Assembly: GCA_007026445.1 (NCBI GenBank) | Contig: VDMD01000068.1 | Location: 62,001-126,000 of the forward strand | Direction of reading: 5' to 3' | Source of the DNA: Schizophyllum amplum | Lineage: Eukaryota > Basidiomycota > Agaricomycetes > Agaricales > Schizophyllaceae | Length of the DNA: 64,000 nt | In this document: one piece after another, positions 1 through 12,060 of the stretch | Position numbering within the stretch: the stretch's first letter is position 1 | Layout of the letters: each line of letters starts with the position of its first letter | The notes under the pieces: model-generated | Database searches by the model: none | The model's input: the letters and a program-made list of their open reading frames with translations, nothing else | Told to the model about the DNA's origin: nothing | Made by a program: the position numbers and the translations under genes

Positions 1-636
1 TGGTGCCACTAATTATCGAAGATGTTGATTGACGAAATTTGAACCACTATATTTTCTTGATTTCCAGACATTGTGACTGTGAGCCATCCTAATTACCGAG
101 CAGCTGCAATTTCTTTTGGGAATTGGTGAGATTTTCGTCGAATTTATACTACAGCCGAAATCCAAACCTGTCGTACAGTTTCTCACGCCCCTGACAGCCT
201 TCTTCGGCTCCCGTCGAACGCTCATGCTCCTGTTATCACCTCTCAAGATCTCACCCTTCAATCGCTTGCACTTTGTGGTGCTTCGCAGCCGACGTCAACA
301 CTACCGGATCCCTTTGTTCTCGAGAGTCTCTGTCTGTAATCTCAACACGCGCACGGGATCAACTTTCGAGATTCTTCCGGTCGACACGGTGTCGCGCTCT
401 GTCTACCTTCCTTCTCCTTCTCTCCCAGAGTCGCTCTTCTTCAACTTGACCTCATACGCCGGAGTCTCTATCTCATCTCACGTGCCCTCGTCTCCAGGCT
501 CGTTCCTCACCGCCACTGGACTCGCATCTGCATCACCCAAACCAGCATACTGGCCCTTCATCATCCCCACATGTCCTTCACCATGACGCACGCCATCAAC
601 CTGCCCTACCCTCTCCCCACCGTCCTCCACGCCTAG

Positions 637-1445
637 CAAGCGAGGACAAATTGGAACGACTGCAGCGGCTGGCGCCCGAGGCGCAGGTCTTCACGCTATT
701 GCCGGGGGACGAGGTGCGGGTGGAGAGAGAAGTGCTCGCCAAGCTTCAGCGGGAGGCGCACCCGAAGACGGCGCAGGGGTTACCACGGCCGATGGATCTG
801 ACGCCGGTGCATAGCACAGACACACTAGGTGGCGATGGATGGATGGTGGGTGACGGAGAGACTGTGGGCAGCGACGCAGAGACGGTCGCCGGGGGAAAGG
901 CGACGGCGCCAGTCGACAGATCAGTCACCGCCGACACCTTCATCACCCTCCCTCGCACCCACTTCGAATTCTCTGGGACCGTATCTGCGCTCTGCGGGCT
1001 GGTACATTCGCGACTCGGCGTCACTGGGTGTCAGATCGTGTATTCGAGCGCCTCCGGCGTGGCGGAGAGAGGTTGCAGCGCAAACGCGCCCGTCGTCGAC
1101 GCAGACACACTGCTTGACGACGCGGGTGCTGGTGCTGCCGGTCTCCCGAACGCCCATGGCACGCCCATCGTGCTCTTCGAGAGCGCGGTTCAGGGGCGCG
1201 GGATCCGAGAGCTGAAGCTCAGGACGTTCCGAGTGGTGTCCGTCGAGGCGGTCGAGTCGCCGCACGACCGTCCGGGTGGTTCATCTCGCACAAAACCTCG
1301 TAAATCTCTCACCGAAGTTCGCGAAACGGTCTGGGGCACCTGCCCAAACTACCTAGCTCCGCTTCTCCGTGTCCTAGCGCCACGCGTGCATCGCGCACAC
1401 ATGGAGGAGTACTGGAAGTTGTTTGAGGACGAGGAGGGGGCTTGA
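637..1445 (+). CDS. hypothetical protein, 5' end unresolved
   Basis: An uninterrupted frame of about 269 codons ends at TGA 1443-1445. It opens with residues SEDKLERLQRLAPEAQ and closes with an acidic tail. I recognise no domain, membrane segment or signal peptide. The middle (about residues 60-100) is rich in Gly, Asp and Thr. There is no in-frame ATG near its beginning. ATGs at 571 and 583 open a short frame that ends at TAG 634-636. That TAG could be the end of an intron, with this frame as the last exon, but I could not find a convincing donor, so the start at 637 is only the splice-acceptor hypothesis. Codon use is GC-rich like the real genes nearby. The gene may also have been broken by a small insertion at 634-638. 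Confidence 0.45.
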
Positions 1446-3394
1446 GGAGTAAGGGGAAGCAGAGGTGGGAGTGAAGCAGAGTGTAGGCCAGGACTGTGGA
1501 CAGGGTCGCGGATAGACTGAGGCCCGAAGCGACTGATGAGGATACTGTACAGTAGGGAAGCAATTGATGCAGGAGAAGTGGGTATGATAGAGACGAGGGC
1601 ATACGAGGGGTCTATTCTCGACGCAAAGCGACACCGTTATCGTGTCTGCCAAAGCTTTAGCGGGACAAAGATACCTACCGGTAGAAACGAGAGTATAAAC
1701 CGTGGGAACGCTTGAATTGTAACCCCGCTCGGCAAATCCCGATTTCAATCATCCTGTTCGGCGCCCTCATCTGGGCATATATGCGCCCTCGCGATTCTCC
1801 GTCATATGCTGGCTGCTTACGCAAGAACAACAAAGGGCGAATACTTCATCAGATGCACGCTCGCACCAAGGACAGTCAGTCGATCGTCGCGCTCTCAGAC
1901 GCGAGCCGTTGCCATTTTGTGACCGCAATTTGCTTGAATCCTAGCTGCATGAGTGCTTGATCTGAGTGTCGCGTTTCTTCGGCGTTTGAACTTTGTTGCT
2001 CATGCACTGGGTGCCCTCGGTTGCTCGCGCTATCCGACTGCAGACTTGCAAGGAGGCTTGTTCGTTTTTCCCATTCAGGACCACCTCCATTTCTAACTTT
2101 CACTCGCCGGACTCTCGCTATCTGCGCTCGTCGGGGCCTACTCTCTAGCTTTCGAGTGCACGCACTTCGATGATCGAACACGTCATCAGCTAAGTCTTTG
2201 CCGTGAGCCTGTCTGCCTTTACCGCTGACTCATCTGCGTTCGCGGACCGCCCTTTGACTTCTGACGAACGAGAATTCTGGATGTGACTCAGGACCATGCA
2301 TGAAGATGTGCAGATTTATACAGGTCAGCCCTACTGTACTTTTCTACACGTCCCTCAAATCATTGACGATGCTTCAGGTGTAGACGCACGCGTTACGAGG
2401 AGCCTGCGTGTCAAAATATATGCCCGGCTAGATGTCGGCGACATCGTCAGTTACACGCTTGTGAGAGAACCCCTCACGGCCTGATGCACCTTCTTCTGAC
2501 CTTGACACACTGCAATACCGAGACCGCGATGCGCAACGAGCGGCCCTCGATGCCCAACAGTCCCCGCGACGCACAATCGTGATAAATCCTATAGCCCTCA
2601 GCCGGACGCAGTGCCTTCCTCCGCACTTCTACCGTACAATTCGTCAATTTCTCGTGGTCATCCAAGGTACGGCGCTCACGCTGATAGGTACGGTGATCTG
2701 ACTGATTGGGGGCTTAAGCAGGTTGATTGTGCGGCGTCTTCTAGCTGCCTGAATGTACTAAGCGCCCTGACAGCCTTGCCGTCTTTCCTTCTTGATCGGC
2801 GGTTTGGCATCTCGCCGATGTATGACGCTCTCTTCACGGAACAAATCCTTCGCCGCGTAGGCCGTAGCCCACGATGAATGTGTTATAGCGCGCAATGGCA
2901 GATCATCAATATAGAAGTCTCGCTTTCGATGAAGGCCATCCCGTCGAAGACCGCGTTCTGGATTGCAGGTGCGCTGGTCTGGCTTGTTCTTGCGCTCTAT
3001 GAAATAGCGCTCGCGCTCGGTCGTATCGTTTGTGCGCTCAATTGTATCACTCATGCGTCCGTCTGCATTGCTCTTACGCGCATCGCTATTTCTCCAGCGC
3101 CTTTCCTGATTCGATCACTCAGCGCTGACAGAACATCCGCCAGACTAACACATACATCGCAGCTCAGCGCCCTCTAGTCGCGTTGTCAAGCTGCGCTGAA
3201 CGCGGACGCCGCACCGGAGGCCATCACCCTACTTTATGTCTCCACGTAGAATGACTCCTTGGGGTTGGGTCCTGACCTTCAGGGCTTCAGACGCGTAGGT
3301 GAGCGACCCGCTAGCGCCACTTTTGGATCGATGCAGGTCGACTCAATTGTAAGAAAAGAAGTGCTCTTGGACGGACCCCTCCCGCCGAGCGCAT

Positions 3395-4025
3395 AGTCGA
3401 TTATTATTATTCGATTTAGACTGAGGAAGCTGATGGCACTAAAAGTACGTCTTTTCGGTTCCCGCCACCTCAAGTTCCTGCCTTGCTCGGTCCCTGGTGG
3501 CCTTGGCGCCCGTCACCGTGACGCGTCCGGCAACCGCCGCTGTCGCAAAATTCATGTCTTCACCGTTTGTAAGGCCCTGGGGATCCTTTCACGGGCTCTG
3601 TATCACCCTGCTGCGTTTATGGGTGCTAAAATGGTATGTAAATATACAGACGTCTGTGTAAGAGCAAACGGATGTCGAGCTACGAGTTTTTTTGAAGATG
3701 TTGAACATTCACCACGTGCCCAGTCACACCGGCGTGACACGTGGCGGCTACAACATCGGCGACGATGTCGGTGGTCGCGTTCTGCCATGACCGGCAGCCC
3801 TCTAGTGCTTATGTATCCTCAGGTGTGTGCTATGTTTTCCACTATCAACACTGTGCACATCTCAGACAATATAGAGGGCATCCAGCGCGCCTGCAGGTCG
3901 CCGGTGGGTCAAGCAGGAGGCTGCACGTGCCTCCGGTCGCCCTCCGGAGCCGAATTGGGGGCTACCGTTGGGCTGCCGCTCGTTTTCGGGTCCCTGAGAT
4001 TTGGATCGAATAATAATAATCGACT
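3395..4025. repeat. 21-bp perfect inverted repeat flanking a 589-bp spacer
   Basis: The arm at 3395-3415 (AGTCGATTATTATTATTCGA plus T) recurs as its exact reverse complement at 4005-4025. Each arm also contains a short internal palindrome around TCGA...TCGA. Neighbouring bases show weaker similarity. No target-site duplication or transposase is visible. It could be the ends of a small non-autonomous element or a chance A+T-rich match. The spacer holds no convincing gene. Confidence 0.45.
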
Positions 4026-4440
4026 CTCCCCTCCCCTCCCGCCTCCGCCAAGATGAGCGTCAATCACCTCCGCGAATCCCGGAGACGCCACTTGAAGCGC
4101 TATAGTAAGTGTCATATCAAAGAGTTACTGCATACTGAAGCGACATATCAGGCTTCAGATGCGAAGCGCTCACAGAACGGGGACAAGGAACAAGGGCTAT
4201 AGATATCGCTCGAAGGAGGAGGTACGAGAGCTGTGGAGCGCGTGAGTTTCTGAATCCGCGAGCGCCGGCGGACGTGCATTACTTATGCGTCCTTCAAGCA
4301 GTACATATGCACCCCCAGGCAGTACCTGCGTTTCTCCTCAAACTTCCGGTACTACCCTCGCGCGTCAGAAGGTCTTCTTCCTCTCCAGGCTTCCTCTCTC
4401 GACCCTCACTGGACCATAACCATTATCTCTTCTCACGAAG

Positions 4441-6105
4441 ATGACCGAAGCTCGACGGACACCACTCGAAGCGCAGACGACGGTCCTGCTCGAAGCACAC
4501 ACGACCGTTCTGCCCCCGGACAACACCTACCCCCTCTTCATCGTCGGCACGCGGTACCGGCTGCCCTCCCCACACCTCGCCGCCTTCCGCCATGTCGACC
4601 CCTCCGCGCCCACCCTCGTCCTCCTCCACGCCATCGGGTTCCACAAGGAAGTCTGGGAGCCGACGATCGCGGCCCTCCTGGGCGCGGCGGGGCCTGCGGT
4701 GCAGGAAGCCTGGGCCATCGAGTGCCCAAATCACGGTGCGTCGGCGGGGTTGAACAGGGAGAGGCTGGGGGATATGAAACGTGAGTAGGAAGAAGTTCAC
4801 CTGAGCTTTCTCGCAAGCGATGCACTGACGCGTCGTCCCGAATAGTTCAGAGCGCAGGCTACGCAGCTGCGGCGCATCGATTTCTGGAAAATGTCGCCGA
4901 CCTAAGATCGCGCCCGCTGGTTGGCATCGGGCACTCGCTCGGGGGGATTGCGCTGTGCGTGGCACTTTTTTTATCTCGCGCGATTATGCTCGCGCTAGTA
5001 TTTCCCATGCACTAACGCGTCGTCTTACTCAGCACAATCCTCCAGCGCATCCCGCCACTTCTGCCGTTCACATCCCTCATCATTGTTGAGCCCGTTCTCT
5101 TGGCCGTACCTCGGCCACGCATCGAGCGGCTGCGCGTACGGCTGCGTGGCCGGGCGCTGGGGCGGAAGGACGCGTGGCGAACCCGAGAGGCGGCGGAGGC
5201 GTACTTCAGGAAGGCACCGTGGGATGGGAGGGTTGTTGATTTGTTTGTGGTGAGTGTTATGTTCTTGGAGAGTGTGGAGAGTGCGTTCGCCATGGACAGG
5301 ATCACGAGAGGGGGCAGAAGTAGGAGAGGAGACGACGATATGAGAGGGAATGAAGGTTTGAGAGAGAGAATGGGATGATGCTGACGATGGGTGCTTGTAG
5401 GAGCACGGGCTCGTACGGGACGATCGGAGAGGCGGGGTGACGCTGGCGTGTTCGAGGGAGCAGGAGGAGGTGAGTGAGGGCGCCTAGAAGGCGATGCATA
5501 CGTAGCTGCGCTAGGACTGGAGCTAACACTTTACTCGCAGACGATGTACATGGATATGTACGGCCCGACAGCTCCCCTCGACTATCTGCCGCAGATGTGC
5601 TCGGATATTCCGGTACACCTTGTCTTAGGCTCGCCGAACGATGTCATGTGCGTGGCAGCTTCATAGATCTCTCACCATTGCTCCTCGCCGCTGTTGCCTA
5701 CCATCTTCTTCCTCTTCTGCGACGCTGCAAACACTACATCGTCGCGCTCCCCGTCGTAGCTCCTCTGTAGCTGTTAGCTTATCCTCCTCGCCTCGCTGTC
5801 TACACGTCGTACGCCTCTGCTCGCTATGCTAACGCCATCCCCATAGGGCCGCCGACCTCCACGCTGCTCTCCTCACCGGGCGCATCCCCTGGACCTCCGT
5901 CGCTCGCATTCCACAAGCAGGCCACTTCGTCCCAATGGACGCGCCGGACGCGCTCGCGGTGGTCTTGGCGGGCATGCTGCCGAGGATAGAAGGATTGAGG
6001 GCTCCGGGAATACAGCGTGAGAGAGAGCAGCGCGTACATGAAGCGTACGCGATGGAGATGGCTCGGAGAGAGGAGGGGGCGCCCGTTGTTGTGGCGCGGC
6101 TGTGA
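4441..6105 (+). CDS. alpha/beta-hydrolase fold protein
   Basis: Six exons: 4441-4780, 4846-4954, 5033-5249, 5401-5469, 5541-5647 and 5847-6105. They join in frame to 366 residues, and every intron is GT...AG. The N-terminal third has the strand-turn pattern LVLLHAIGFHKEVWEP, typical of the oxyanion-hole loop after strand 3. The nucleophile elbow is G-I-G-H-S-L-G-G, with Ser in exon 2. The acid is probably the Asp in SPNDV at the end of exon 5. The base is the His in AGHFVPMD in exon 6. This is the canonical Ser-Asp-His order and the usual length for the family. Substrate cannot be told: esterase, lipase and haloperoxidase-like members share this layout. No signal peptide or membrane segment is evident, so it is probably cytosolic. 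It precedes the MYND genes but has no visible link to them. Confidence 0.9.
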
Positions 6106-6244
6106 TGACAGCGTAGTGCTTGCCGGTCGTATGGGGCTACATGTCAAACCCACGCCTGACTGGTAGAATCAGACAATATTGCGCTAGGGTGATAAATTGC
6201 GGTGGAACATCCAAACAAAACAAAATTGGTTCAAGTTCGAGTGA

Positions 6245-6289
6245 GTGACGCCAAATCACGTGCCCAAAGGGACAGTGACGTATAATCAC
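6245..6289 (+). promoter_or_regulatory. MYND-family promoter module, copy 1 (doublet)
   Basis: Two inverted-repeat sites lie 30 bp apart. One is GTGACGCCAAATCAC at 6245-6259 and the other is GTGACGTATAATCAC at 6275-6289. The second half-site in both is ATCAC instead of GTCAC. A CACGTG hexamer lies between them. The doublet is about 190-230 bp before the ATG at 6477. The same site occurs once or twice at a similar distance before the other three MYND paralogues. TGACGT is a half-site known for bZIP/CREB-type factors; that reading is inference. Confidence 0.6.
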
Positions 6290-6476
6290 GACTTCTGTTC
6301 TTCGTCGCAAACATCCATCGCGAGGAGCTTTCAAAACTTGCCTGTATCGCTTTGAGTCGCATTCCACGCGGGCCAATACTCCTGCTGCATTGCTTCAGGA
6401 GCCTCCGTGAGTGCTGATACGCATGCCTGGACAAAAATTTTGACTGAGGTCTTGTTCTTTGTTGTTGTAGGCCGAC

Positions 6477-8517
6477 ATGAGCAGAGCAGGGTCGAACCAC
6501 GCCGCGCGTCATCTGGCCAGGAATCCTCACCGAAATCATGATGTGTATATCAGACGTGTTCATGACCTTGGTCTGCAGCTGAACGGTGAACGCGACTGGG
6601 CCGCCGGCCCCGCGTCTAATCCTCGCGATGCTCTATCGAAAATACGAGCTCTCATGAACGACAGAATCGACCCCGTATTCTCCTCGCTATTCGACGATCT
6701 GCCGGAGTCCGGATATCTGCTCGAGGATGACGACGTCGTCGGCGTCGTTCTGGAAGACCTGGATCGCTTCAGCATGATCTGCGAGGCCGTATGCAACGTT
6801 GCGGACTTGGGACCGTATAGCGATCTGGACGATAAACTGTACGCTATGTGGCCTCATGCGCTGAAGTGGCTCGCCTTCTTTCACCCGGGCGACGGAAGGA
6901 TCCGTCCCCCGACGACTGCGCCGAACTTGCACCTCGTCCTTACCAACCTCGCACTCGTCTACCTGTCGATGTTCCAGGCCAACCGGGGTCATGCCGAGCG
7001 TCTGTTTGTCGAACGTCCCGACATGCTGCATCCCGTGTTTGACCTCTGGCTTCACTTCCCGCGATATGTCCCACCTGTCGCACGACAGCCAGAATTCGAC
7101 CCAGTCGATACGATCCACAACATCCTGAATGTCATATCGTACATGCACAACCTCGTAGCCGGGTGGGACCATCCCCATGTCCAGCGTCGCTCGAGAAAGA
7201 TGCCCATCAACAAAGACGACGCTCGCGATCTCTTCATCCGCGAGCTTCAGCGGCACGCTCGCGGCAAAGGTGGCCTGCATGTCCACTTCGCCAAACAGAA
7301 CCAATATCTCGCGGAGCTGCCGATGCCGCCACGGCTAGCCGATCAGGTGTGGTATATCCACTTCCAGCTGCAGACGGAGGTCCTGAACCTTCCCATGTTC
7401 CGGCTCGATGTATCCCCTCGCTCGTTCCTGAGATCTGTCGTCTCCGCCGGAGAGTGCTGTATCGAGCGCGGGATGCACACGTACGCGCTCCGCGCGGTCG
7501 ATATCATCTCGCTGGTTTGCGAGGCTGGTGGCAACAACCGAACACTCATTCGATCCATCGAGGCGGGCGCGTACACCCTGCTCTCAAACGCCGGCGAGGT
7601 TCTCAAAGAGGATCGCTCCGTCGCCGCTTTGTCCCACCGGATATCCCTCGGGATAGCTCAGCAATCGGTCTTGCGCGCGTTCCATCGCATTCACGGTGAT
7701 CGTTTCGTATCCTCTGACAAGCTACCCGGGGATCCGACGCGAGCAACGTACGCCGAGACAGTTTTTTATAACTACTGCTACCGATACACCCTCTACGCGG
7801 CCGTGTGCAAGAAAGGCGCAGGATTGGCGCACATGCCTTGCTCGAACGAGACGGTGGGTTACTGAAACATCATTATATGTGGTCAAATCTAACGCATGAG
7901 TTCGCCAGGGCCCGCACGTGCGCGGCGGGGTTCGTGTCTGTCCTTGTGGAGAGGGATTCTACTGCTCGAAAGAATGTCAACGGAAGCACTGGCGCGCAGG
8001 ACATAGAACAAACTGCTGCGCAGCCGATGGCCCTTGGGGTCTGCATGGTACGTATATCCTTTCTCTGTCCGTTCTCTATCGGGATTCTGTCCACTGCTGT
8101 TACCTGCATCCAGTTCCAAACTGGGTCCATCAAACTCCGAATATTCTCACCTTTTCCCTTCCCAAGCCGTCTCCTGATCTCCCGATAGGTCTCATCAGCC
8201 TGGGCGATATTCTATACCTCAACGTCGAGGCGAACCTGTGCATCCGTCAGCGGCCCCCGGCAGTCGTATCCGGAGTGCTGGAGGTATACAGGCAGGGAAG
8301 ACAACCTATCATCGTCATCGAGGCTATTCAGGAGTATCCGGGAACTTACGCATCGGTGCGATCTTTTGAGGACGATGTATTCGCAGCATTACTTGCAGAT
8401 CCGACAGAGCCCATACATGAAGCGTTCATCGAGGTGCGGATCACTCTGGGGCGCACGAGGCATGCGCGCATCCTTCCCTTTAAGTATGACATCGCGTATT
8501 TTACGAAGACGGCGTAG
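6477..8517 (+). CDS. MYND-type zinc-finger protein, paralogue 1
   Basis: Three coding exons (6477-7853, 7909-8047, 8189-8517) give 614 residues. The first intron is phase 0 and the second phase 1. Residues 1-459 form a helix-rich region shared by all four paralogues. The finger straddles intron 1 and reads C-x-C-x5-YC-x3-CQ-x2-HW-x3-H-x3-C, which is the second half of a MYND finger. Only one Cys (PCSNET) lies where the first C-x2-C pair is expected. The last 110 residues begin LISLGDILYLN and form a second conserved domain that I do not recognise. MYND fingers normally bind proline-rich peptides; the role here is unknown. A 5'UTR intron is likely, with its acceptor at ...GTTGTAG six bases before ATG. 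No membrane segment is seen, so it is probably nuclear or cytoplasmic. Confidence 0.88.
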
Positions 8518-8689
8518 CCTTGCTCTTGCGGTGCAATTTGTTGACCTCACTTCTTGGACACGGCGCGTTTGGATGGTTATATACATCTATATTGCTTGTC
8601 AAGTTGTCGATGCTGTGAAATTGATGATGAACCAGAACTTCCATACACGCGGATGTCAAACGAGTAGCACGAGCGACAGCGTATACTTA

Positions 8690-8960
8690 CAAGCGCTACA
8701 AAACGTGTACATCATGATAGATACGCAGATAAAGTGTACCTACGCAGTACCCGAGGCACCAGATCTCGCCCTCCTCGCGCCAAGCTCAGCCGTCGTCCAC
8801 CACCGACTCCAGGCTCACAAGGGGAGCCAAAGAATGTCGACCGGACATGTTTCCCATGGCCTCTTCATGCGCCATCTCCATCTCTTTGTGCGCCCTCGAC
8901 ACCTCTTTGTGCGCCCTCAACGGCGCCGCCTCTTCGAAGTTTGAGTCTGTTTGAACTTTG
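8690..8960. repeat. MYND 3' flank, duplicated near 12.55 kb
   Basis: The sequence from about 8690, containing AAAACGTGTAC and later CAGATCTCGCCC, reappears at about 12560-12720 downstream of paralogue 2 with small indels. Likewise 8965-9060 (containing TGTGCACACGGAGT) reappears at about 18890-18965 before paralogue 3. These matches show that the MYND genes were duplicated together with their flanks. There is no supportable gene in the flank itself. Confidence 0.6.
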
Positions 8961-9124
8961 ACTGATTAATATGTGTCTAGATGTGCACACGGAGTGTATC
9001 TGTAGTCAATGTCTGCTGCGTCGTGTTACAGCAGTATACTACAATAAGTCGTGCTCGTCAAACTCGAGCTCACCGCCGATGCCTGGCTGAGCTCACCAAT
9101 GACTCTGCCAGTGCCGCGGGAACT

Positions 9125-9159
9125 GTGACATGCGGTCATTAACTGTGACGTGTGGTCAC
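9125..9159 (+). promoter_or_regulatory. MYND-family promoter module, copy 2 (doublet)
   Basis: GTGACATGCGGTCAT at 9125-9139 and GTGACGTGTGGTCAC at 9145-9159 are 20 bp apart. The second is a perfect GTGAC-N5-GTCAC inverted repeat. It lies 175 bp before the ATG at 9334 and is followed by TTTGTTCCAAAC, which also follows the site of paralogue 3. Confidence 0.65.
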
Positions 9160-9333
9160 GACAGTTCTTGCCTTTGTTCCAAACGCGCGGCATCGAGATT
9201 CATCTGCCCCGTTCGCATAGTACCGCGCGAACGACTACTATCCCTGAGTGAGCTCTCTCCAAGTCCTACGTGAGAGTGTATATGCGCATGTCAGTGACAT
9301 TGACTGAGGCTTTTCTTTGTCAGTGTAGGCGAC

Positions 9334-11378
9334 ATGAGCAGCACGTCGTCGAACCGCACCGCACGTCAATTGAGCAGGAAACCTCCCCGAAATCATGATG
9401 TACACATCAGACGGGTCCAGGAACTGGCGATGCAGCTCAACGGCGACCGCGACTGGTCCGCCGGCCCCGCATTTAACCCTCGCGATGCTCTGTCAAAAAT
9501 ACGGGCTCTGATGGACGACAAGGTTGACCCCGTGTTCTCCTCGCTATTTAACGATCTTCCGGAACCCGGATATCTGTTCGAAAATGACGATGTCGTCGGT
9601 GTCGTCTTGGAAGACCTGGATCGCTTCAGCATGACCTGCGAGGCCGTCTGCAATACCACGGACCTTGGGCCCTTTAGCGATCTCGACGATAGACTGTACG
9701 CTATGTGGCCCCATGCGCTGAAGTGGCTCGCCTTCTTTCACCCGGGGGACGGGAGGATCCGGGCCCCAACGACTGCCCCGAACCTGCATTTCGTCCTCAC
9801 CAACCTAGCAATCGTCTACCTATCGATCTTCGGGGCCACTCGAGGTCACGCCGAACGTCTCCTAGTCGAACGCCCTGACATGCTGCATCCCGTCTTCGAC
9901 CTCTGGCTCCGGTTCCCGCGATATGTCCCGCCTGTCGCGCGGCAGTCATTTTTTGACCCAATCAAGCCGATTCAAAACATCCTCAAAGCTGTATCTTACA
10001 TGCGCAACATCGTAGCCGGATGGGACGATTCGCATGTCCAGCGTCGTGCGAGGAGTATGCCAATCAGCGCCCAGGATGCTCGCGACATCTTCATCCGCGA
10101 GCTTCGGCGACATATTCGCGGCAAAGGGGGCCTACATGTGCACTTCGCCAAACAGAATCGATATCTTACGGAGTTGTCAATGCCTTCACAGCTAGCCAAG
10201 AACGTGTGGTATCGCCACTTCGAATTGCAAGCGCAGATCCTGAACCTCCCCGCATTTCGGCTCGATGTCTCTCCTCGCTCGTTTCTGACGTCGGTGGTCT
10301 CTGCCGGAGACTGCTGTATTCAGCGTGGGCTGTACGAATGCGCGGCTCGCGCGGTCTCTATCATCTCGCTTGTTTGCGAGGCCAGCGGCAGTAACCGAAC
10401 ACTCATCCGTTCTATCGAGGCGGGCGCGTACACCCTGCTCTTGAACGCCGGCAATATCTCTGAAAAGGACCACCACGTGTCCGTAGGCTTCTCCCACCGG
10501 CTGTCCCTCGGGCTAGCTCAGCGGTCGGTCCTGCGCACGTTCCACCGCCTCCATGGCGACCGATACGTCCCCCCTGACCAGATTACTGGGGATCCGACGC
10601 AAGCGTCGGATGCCGAGACCGTCTTATACAACTACTGCTATCGGTACACACTCTACGCGGCTGTGTACAAGCGAGGCGGGGGATTGTCGCAGGTACCTTG
10701 TTCAGACGTCGAGACGGTGAGTCGCTAGAACATCATTATGTCTGGTCGAATCTAACACATCAAACCGCAAGAGCCTGCATACGCCCCCTGCGGTTCGTAT
10801 CTGTCCTTGTGGAGACGTCTACTATTGCTCTGAGCCCTGTCAACGAACGCATTGGCAGGCGATACATAGAGAAGCGTGCTGCGCAGCCGACGGTCCCTGG
10901 GGTCTACATGGTTCGTCTCTAATGTCTACACTTGTAATCCCGTCTGCCATTTCCTCCGGTTGCGGGCCCATCGCTCGATGCTCTAACTTCTTCGCTGTTT
11001 GAGAAACGATTTTCTGATTTCTTGACAGGTATCATCAGCCTTAGCGACATCGTATACCTCAACGTCGAGGCGTACTTGTGCATCAGTCGGCGGCCTCCGG
11101 AAATCGTGACCGGCGTGCTGGAGGCACACGCGCAGGGTAAACAACCAATAGTCGTCATCGAGGCTACCCACGTATATCCGGGAGTGTACCTTTCGGTCCG
11201 ATCTGTCGAGGCAGATGAATTTCCAGATCCGACAGAGCCTGTTCGCGAAGCATTCGTCGAGGCGCGCATCACTCTAGGACGCACGCAGCATGTGCGCATT
11301 CTTCCCTTCACGTTCGACATCGCATTTTTCGCAAATGCGTCGAGCGAGTCGCAGACGGTCAGGGAGTCACATGCATAG
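9334..11378 (+). CDS. MYND-type zinc-finger protein, paralogue 2
   Basis: Exons 9334-10716, 10772-10910 and 11029-11378 join to 623 residues with the same intron phases as paralogue 1. The second exon has exactly the same length (139 nt). The finger half reads ICPCG, YYCSEPCQRTHW, then HREACC. The single upstream Cys is in VPCSDVET. The two Gly-Pro residues that start exon 2 in the other copies are replaced by SLHTPP. The second donor is GTTCGT, weaker than GTACGT in the sister copies. The ATG follows a probable 5'UTR intron acceptor (GTGTAG|GCGACATG). The stop is followed by TCGTACGGTATATATG, which also follows paralogue 3 and, with small changes, paralogue 4, and may be part of the 3'UTR. 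Function is not known beyond a possible protein-protein contact role for the finger. Confidence 0.87.
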
Positions 11379-11519
11379 TCGTACGGTATATATGCGCAAA
11401 GCGACTTGTCCCTCATTGCCCTCCTATATATCTGTGATTAATTCACACACTTCGAAGGTGCTGACTACCATATCTATAACGCTACCGCTTCAAGTTCTAC
11501 CTCATCCGATGTTCCCGCC

Positions 11520-12060
11520 TCCGCTGGGTTGACGACGCGAGCTCCCCACCTCCGCCTCCGACGCCACCTCCACCTCCGCCGTCAACGACGCGAGCTCAGC
11601 GCGTAGAGCCCCTTCGAGGCATCGGCGCGGAGCCCCCTCAACACATCGGCGCGGAGCTCCCTCGATGCGTCTCCGCTGAGCTCATTGAGCGCGTTGACGC
11701 GAGGTCCTTCTAGCGCGCTCGCCGCCGAGCTCCCTCGATGCGTCTCTGCTGAGCTCAGGGAACGCGTCGGCGAGCTCCTTCTCCTCGGATGCGTAGAGCT
11801 CCTCCTTTGTCGTCGCCGAGATCCTTCTAGCACGCTCGCCGGTGAGCTCATTGCACATGTTGCCACCTCCGCTGTCGACGACACCAGCTGCTTCGGCGAG
11901 CTCCTCTCCCGACATGTCAGACGCGTACAGGTCCATGGATCCGTCGCCGGCGAACTCCTTCGTCGACGGCGTCGATGCCTAGCTCCCCCGCGGCGTCGAT
12001 GCTGAGCTCCTTCGACATGCCGTACCACAAATGTCTCGCAATCGAGGGGGAATGGCGAGC
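11520..12060. repeat. GC-rich degenerate array with GAGCTC core
   Basis: The array consists of irregular repeats built around GCGAGCTCCTT, GACGCGTC and CTCGCCGG. On the minus strand it reads as repeated helix-like segments such as ELSRDASRELGGE. It is 0.14 kb downstream of paralogue 2. Frames are open over long stretches but are not one clean gene, so I treat the array as repeat DNA derived from coiled-coil coding sequence. Confidence 0.65.

Noticed and set aside
2296..2484. 62-codon ATG frame with LRVKIYARLDVGDIVSY
   Set aside because: A short isolated frame without splice signals or homologues in the window; a faint resemblance to a frame near 40660 is too short to count.
4053..4444. Two-exon ORF (4053-4104, 4152-4444) with a good intron just before the hydrolase
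   Set aside because: The predicted protein is Arg-rich and unlike any domain, and its end overlaps the hydrolase start codon. More likely 5' untranslated sequence or chance.
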